A program made the translations under genes and the position numbers. Below are positions 33,761-37,821 of a DNA stretch of 37,821 nucleotides, piece after piece. Numbering within the stretch: position 1 is the first letter of the stretch; each line of letters starts with the position of its first letter. The notes under the pieces are model-generated. The model saw only the letters and a list, made by a program, of their open reading frames with translations, made no database searches and was not told the DNA's origin. Source of the stretch: Clostridia bacterium (GTDB taxonomy: Bacteria; Bacillota; Clostridia; Oscillospirales; CAG-272); NCBI GenBank assembly GCA_017443595.1, contig JAFSYU010000024.1:1-37821 (forward strand). The letters run 5' to 3'.

Positions 33761-34162
33761 ATGGCAAAAGTAGTTAAAAGTAAGAAAGTTACGAAAAAGC
33801 GCCGTGAACGTAAAAATATTCCGAACGGTGCCGCACACGTACATTCTACGTTCAATAACACGATAGTAACCATCACGGACAGAGCCGGCAACACCGTCTC
33901 GTGGGCATCCGCCGGCGAGCTCGGATACAAAGGCAGCAGAAAAGCGACTCCTTACGCAGCCCAGATGACCGCGGAAGCAGCCGCAAAGGTAGCTGTTGAT
34001 CACGGCATGAAGACGATCGACGTTTACGTCAAAGGACCCGGACAGGGCAAAGAAGCCGCGATACGCGCTCTGCAGACCGCAGGTCTTCAGATCGAATGGT
34101 TAAGAGACGTAACGCCCATACCTCACAACGGCTGCCGTCCTCCCAAAAGAAGACGCGTATAA
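33761..34162 (+). CDS. rpsK: Ribosomal protein S11
   Basis: 133 residues from ATG 33761 ([15 protein letters not shown]). An in-frame ATG at 33725 lies inside rpsM and adds 12 atypical residues. [20 protein letters not shown], and the end [16 protein letters not shown] are diagnostic. The GGAG is 12 bases upstream, longer spacing than usual. S11 sits in the 30S platform near the mRNA exit. Confidence 0.97.
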   Translation: MAKVVKSKKVTKKRRERKNIPNGAAHVHSTFNNTIVTITDRAGNTVSWASAGELGYKGSRKATPYAAQMTAEAAAKVAVDHGMKTIDVYVKGPGQGKEAAIRALQTAGLQIEWLRDVTPIPHNGCRPPKRRRV

Positions 34163-34183
34163 TTAACAAGGAGGAAGAGAAAA

Positions 34184-34786
34184 ATGGCAAAAAACAATCA
34201 GCCTATCGCAAAGCGCTGCAAGGCTCTCGGTATTGAACCTGCTGTTCTCGGCTACAACAAGAAAAGAACTAACCGCAACAGCGCAAATAAAATGAAGAAG
34301 AAACAGAGTGAATACGGACTTCAGCTCGTTGAAAAGCAGAAAGTCAAATTCATCTACGGTATTCTTGAAAAACAGTTCCATATTTATTACAACAAGGTGT
34401 CCAAAATGCCCGGTAAGACCGGTGAAAACCTCCTTACCTACATTGAGCGCCGCCTTGATAACGTAGTATTCCGTCTCGGTTTGGCAGCTACCCGCCGTGA
34501 AGCCCGTCAGCTTGTCAACCACGGTCATTTCACCGTAAACGGCAAAAAAGTGAACATCCCCTCTTATATAGTCAACGTTGACGACGTTATAGAGGTCAAG
34601 GAATCCAGCCGCAATTCGGTGGTATTTACCAGACTTAACGACGCGGATATGCTTATCACGGAAACGCCTCAGTGGCTCGAGCGTGATAAAGAAGCCTTCA
34701 AGGGAAAGGTACTTAGACTTCCGATTCGTGAAGACATAGACTTCCCGGTGGAAGAGCACCTTATCGTCGAGCTTTATTCAAAGTAA
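34184..34786 (+). CDS. rpsD: Ribosomal protein S4, zinc-free form
   Basis: 200 residues. The N-terminus (NNQPIAKRCKALGIEPAVLG) holds a single Cys, so the four-Cys zinc site of many S4 proteins is absent. SEYGLQLVEKQKVKFIYGIL and the S4 RNA-binding domain RRLDNVVFRLGLAATRREAR are clear. S4 starts 30S assembly and in Bacillus controls its own mRNA. A 111-base gap with G/C-rich and GTAAAC/GTTTAC pairings follows before rpoA. Confidence 0.98.
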   Translation: MAKNNQPIAKRCKALGIEPAVLGYNKKRTNRNSANKMKKKQSEYGLQLVEKQKVKFIYGILEKQFHIYYNKVSKMPGKTGENLLTYIERRLDNVVFRLGLAATRREARQLVNHGHFTVNGKKVNIPSYIVNVDDVIEVKESSRNSVVFTRLNDADMLITETPQWLERDKEAFKGKVLRLPIREDIDFPVEEHLIVELYSK

Positions 34787-34897
34787 TAAAGACCTCCCGG
34801 CGGCAAAATGCGCGGCGGGGAGCCGCGGAAGCACGCCTTTATGTAAACTATCAGATAACCCAATGTTTACTTTATCGTTATTTAGGAGGTACGCTAT

Positions 34898-35854
34898 ATG
34901 TTAGAAATCCAAAAGCCGCAGATCTCTTTGCCTGAAAGCGGGGACGATCGTATCGGTACATTTGTTGTGGAACCGCTCGAAAGAGGATATGCAACAACGT
35001 TAGGCAACTCACTGCGCAGAGTTCTTATGAGCTCGCTGCCCGGTGTTGCTCCGATATATATAAAGATCAGAGACGTTATACATGAAATATCAACGATACC
35101 CGGCGTTAAAGAAGACGTTTGCGAAATAGTGCTGAACGTCAAGGGCATCGTCGCAAAGCTGTACGTCGAGGGACAGAAGACCGTTATGATAAGCGCAACA
35201 GGTCCCTGCGAGGTAAAAGCCGGCGATATAACTCCTGATTCGGATATAGAGATACTGAATCCCGATCTGCATATATGCACCCTGTCGGAAAACACGAGCT
35301 TCTTTATGGAGATCACGTTCGATCACGGCAGAGGCTACGTCCAGCAGGACAAAAACAAAGAGATCAATGCGACACAGCAGCTCGGCGTCATATACACCGA
35401 CTCCATCTATACGCCCGTTAAGAGCGTGAACTTCACGCCGGAAAGCATCCGCGTGGGCAATTCCGGAGTTACGGACTATGACAGGCTGACGCTAAATGTG
35501 GAAACAAACGGCACTATATCCGCGAAGGAAGCGGTGTCGCTTGCTGCCAAGATTCTCAACGAGCATCTCAACCTCTTCGTCAATTTGTCTGACGAAGCAA
35601 GGAATGCAGAGATCATGGTAGACAGCAAGGAAACTCAGAGAGACAAGATCCTTGAGATGACCATTGAGGAACTTGACATGTCGGTAAGAAGCTTCAACTG
35701 TCTGAAGCGCGCCGACATACACACAGTAGAGGATCTGACAAACAGGACAGAAGAAGATATGATCAAGGTGAGAAACCTCGGCAAGAAGTCTCTTGAAGAG
35801 GTCATCGCCAAATTGAACGAGCTCGGACTCAGTCTCAAAAAGACCGAGGAATGA
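34898..35854 (+). CDS. rpoA: RNA polymerase alpha subunit
   Basis: 318 residues. N-terminal assembly domain ([33 protein letters not shown]) and C-terminal domain ([40 protein letters not shown]) that contacts UP elements and activators. AGGAGG upstream. Normal length and position. Confidence 0.98.
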   Translation: MLEIQKPQISLPESGDDRIGTFVVEPLERGYATTLGNSLRRVLMSSLPGVAPIYIKIRDVIHEISTIPGVKEDVCEIVLNVKGIVAKLYVEGQKTVMISATGPCEVKAGDITPDSDIEILNPDLHICTLSENTSFFMEITFDHGRGYVQQDKNKEINATQQLGVIYTDSIYTPVKSVNFTPESIRVGNSGVTDYDRLTLNVETNGTISAKEAVSLAAKILNEHLNLFVNLSDEARNAEIMVDSKETQRDKILEMTIEELDMSVRSFNCLKRADIHTVEDLTNRTEEDMIKVRNLGKKSLEEVIAKLNELGLSLKKTEE

Positions 35855-35878
35855 GCCAATATAAGGAGGATAATCTAA

Positions 35879-36271
35879 ATGCCCGGCACAAGAAAGTTAG
35901 GCAGACCTACAGCTCACAGAATGCTCATGCTTCGCGGCATGGTAACGCTTCTTATTGAGAACGGTCAGATTGAAACAACACTTACCCGTGCAAAAGAGGT
36001 AGCACCTCTTGCCGAGAAAATGATAACCTTAGGTAAAAAGAATACGCTTGCGTCACGCCGTGCCGCATATGAATTCCTTACAAAGGAATCCGCAGTATTC
36101 AAGCTCTTTGATGAGATGGCCCCGTTCTTTGCAGACCGCAACGGCGGTTATACCGCAATATACAAGCTCGGACCCCGCCGCGGAGACGGTGCGGAAATGG
36201 CGCTTGTTAAATTCGTAGGCTACCAGAAGAAAGAGCCGCCGAAGGACGACAAAAAGAAAGATAAAGAATGA
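35879..36271 (+). CDS. rplQ: Ribosomal protein L17
   Basis: 130 residues. [39 protein letters not shown], and a lysine-rich end ([14 protein letters not shown]). Last gene of the superoperon, with a strong terminator directly after it. Confidence 0.98.
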   Translation: MPGTRKLGRPTAHRMLMLRGMVTLLIENGQIETTLTRAKEVAPLAEKMITLGKKNTLASRRAAYEFLTKESAVFKLFDEMAPFFADRNGGYTAIYKLGPRRGDGAEMALVKFVGYQKKEPPKDDKKKDKE

Positions 36272-36282
36272 TCTTTTGATAC

Positions 36283-36311
36283 AAAAAAACCCGGTTTGAC
36301 CGGGTTTTTTT
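36283..36311 (+). terminator. Terminator of the ribosomal superoperon
   Basis: A7-CCCGGT / ACCGGG-T7 hairpin with a 3-nt loop (stem core 36290-36295 / 36299-36304), 11 bases after the rplQ stop. Confidence 0.95.
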
Positions 36312-36325
36312 GTCTTATTTACACG

Positions 36326-36354
36326 TTGACTTTTTTATATTATTTATGTATAAT
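36326..36354 (+). promoter_or_regulatory. Promoter of the BspA-like gene
   Basis: -35 TTGACT (36326-36331), 17-bp spacer, -10 TATAAT (36349-36354). A ~105-nt leader to the ATG shows no clear structure. Confidence 0.78.
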
Positions 36355-36466
36355 AATGCGGTTAAATAATATTGTTACCCTGTATTTATACTTTCACGTT
36401 TTTATCAGTATAGTTATCCCGGTGTATGATTACAGCGTGTTGTATTTTAAAGGAAAGGAATACATA

Positions 36467-37821
36467 ATGAAAAAAAGCTTAAGTATCATTATCATCATTT
36501 CAATACTTTCCGCGCTGATCTTTTCTGTAAACGTATCGGCAGACGGCGCGGAGGCAAAAGTTGAAGGCGTTACGTACGTTGAACACGGCAGTTATTGCGT
36601 TATCACAAAATGCGATACTTCCGTTTCCGGCACTCTGACGATACCTGAAACGGTAGATTTCAGCGGCAACTCCGTGCCTGTTACGGAGATCGGCAGCTAC
36701 GCTTTCAAAAACTGCAAAAGTCTGGAAAGCTTAGAATTGCCGGACAGTTTGACGACAATATGCTCGCGTGCATTTGACGGCAGCGGTTTGCAGCGGATCA
36801 GAATACCGAAAAACGTAAACAAAATAGAAGACTATGCGTTTGCCGATTGTGTAAGTCTTGAGAACATAGCGGTGAGTGATCACAACGGACAATATTCTTC
36901 GGATAATGGAATTCTGTATAATAAAGACAAAACGATCCTTTTAGCATATCCCGGTAATTATTTGGCTGATTACACAGTATCGTCAAGCGTTACCGAGATA
37001 GCTTCCGGCGCGTTTGCCGGCTGCACCGGTTTAAGAAGCGTTGTTATCCCCGGCTCAGTCAAGAAAATAGGCGCGTATGCTTTCAGAGACTGCGGTGAGA
37101 TCACCAAAATAACGATGATGCGCGGAGTTGAAACGATAGGTACTTACGCGTTCTACAGCTGTAAAAGTCTTGTGACCGTTATAATGCCTGACACGCTGAC
37201 TGCAATAGAAGACGGTGCGTTTGCGTGGTGCACCGGCCTTAAAAACGCGTATTATATCGGTACGACAGAGCAGTGGAGTAAAGTTTCCGTCGGCAAATAT
37301 AACAATGAGATGACAAATAAACTTATTTATCATTCGTCACACGTTTACGACGACAATAACGACGTATACTGCAATACCTGCGGATATGACCGCAGTTATG
37401 AAACTACCTATACAATTACATTCAAATATTTCGACGGGCAGGTGATGAACAGCGCCTCCTATTATTACGGCGATAAAGTCAACGTACCGAGCGGCCCGGC
37501 GCGTGCCGCGGATAATACGTACACCTACACCTTCAAGGACTGGGGCAAGACCATTCCCGAGACTTGTGAAGGCGCGGCGGAATATACGGCTCAGTATACC
37601 AAAACTTATATAGACTACACCGTAACGTTCAAGGATCACGACGACACGCAGCTGAGCAGCAAAACGTATCACTACGGCGACGACGTTGAGGTCCCGCAGA
37701 ATCTGAAGCGCGACGCGGACAATACTTATACCTACACGTTCAAAGGCTGGGATAAAGAAGTTGTGACAAAGTGCGCGGGCAGCGCCGAATACAAAGCCGT
37801 ATACGAAGGCAAATATATCGA
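36467..37821 (+). CDS. BspA-type leucine-rich-repeat surface protein, 3' end outside the window
   Basis: At least 451 residues, open to the last base. ATG 36467 has AAGGAA upstream. A signal peptide (MKKSLSIIIIISILSALIFS, then VNVSA) is followed by LRR_5 repeats from about residue 70 to 260 (IGSYAFKNCKSLESLELPDS, IGAYAFRDCGEITKITMMRG and similar). A linker with CNTCGYD leads into at least two tandem ~60-residue beta modules of the InlB B-repeat type (FKYFDGQVMNSASYYYGDKV, VTFKDHDDTQLSSKTYHYGD, each ending in a TYTYTFK-GW/DW phrase). Such proteins usually act at the surface in adhesion. A dockerin or anchor would lie beyond the edge. Confidence 0.92.
   Translation, partial: MKKSLSIIIIISILSALIFSVNVSADGAEAKVEGVTYVEHGSYCVITKCDTSVSGTLTIPETVDFSGNSVPVTEIGSYAFKNCKSLESLELPDSLTTICSRAFDGSGLQRIRIPKNVNKIEDYAFADCVSLENIAVSDHNGQYSSDNGILYNKDKTILLAYPGNYLADYTVSSSVTEIASGAFAGCTGLRSVVIPGSVKKIGAYAFRDCGEITKITMMRGVETIGTYAFYSCKSLVTVIMPDTLTAIEDGAFAWCTGLKNAYYIGTTEQWSKVSVGKYNNEMTNKLIYHSSHVYDDNNDVYCNTCGYDRSYETTYTITFKYFDGQVMNSASYYYGDKVNVPSGPARAADNTYTYTFKDWGKTIPETCEGAAEYTAQYTKTYIDYTVTFKDHDDTQLSSKTYHYGDDVEVPQNLKRDADNTYTYTFKGWDKEVVTKCAGSAEYKAVYEGKYI

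Overview
The window looks like a chromosomal segment of an uncultured low-to-mid-GC Firmicute, most likely class Clostridia (gut or rumen Eubacteriales type). The reasons are a contiguous S10-spc-alpha ribosomal superoperon in Firmicutes order with rpsD inside the alpha block and a KOW gene between map and infA, strong AGGAGG ribosome binding sites, sigma-A promoters of the TTGACA-17-TATAAT type, and secreted proteins with type I dockerins and BspA-type leucine-rich repeats. I see no rRNA, tRNA, CRISPR array, transposase or phage structural gene. The lineage is inferred from gene content only.

Left part (1-20 kb), accessory and housekeeping genes. A secreted or unknown protein cut by the window edge is followed by a convergent S41-like protein with a dockerin. 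Next comes a CI/LexA-like self-cleaving repressor divergent from a small membrane protein, with operator-like repeats between them, and an XRE regulator with a long helical C-terminus. Then follow an orphan family 5 solute-binding lipoprotein, a Gfo/Idh/MocA oxidoreductase, an ECF-type sigma factor with a large extra C-terminal region, and the magnesium transporter gene mgtE behind a structured leader. After these lie an aldo/keto reductase with two [4Fe-4S] motifs, an AT-rich lipoprotein gene bracketed by a duplicated piece of that reductase, a large BspA/dockerin protein, and an alpha-phosphohexomutase on the minus strand. The intergenic spaces of this part carry a family of short G/C-rich palindromic repeats and one long near-palindromic element.

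Right part (20-36.3 kb), the translation superoperon. Order: rpsJ, rplC, rplD, rplW, rplB, rpsS, rplV, rpsC, rplP, rpmC, rpsQ, rplN, rplX, rplE, rpsN, rpsH, rplF, rplR, rpsE, rpmD, rplO, secY, adk, map, a KOW protein, infA, rpmJ, rpsM, rpsK, rpsD, rpoA, rplQ, then a strong terminator. The rpsJ leader is about 310 nt. Structured spacers sit before rplC, between rpsQ and rplN, and between rpsN and rpsH; these are plausible feedback-control points. The window ends in a second BspA-like surface protein that runs off the edge.

The best candidate for something undescribed is the mgtE 5' leader (about 11445-11588). A long GU-rich stem encloses a small hairpin and is followed by a terminator-like hairpin whose 5' arm is also complementary to an upstream leader segment. 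It does not show the conserved M-box (ykoK) Mg2+ riboswitch sequences I know. Second-tier candidates are the sigma factor with the built-in C-terminal region, the S24 repressor/membrane-protein switch, and the reductase-tail duplication around the lipoprotein gene.
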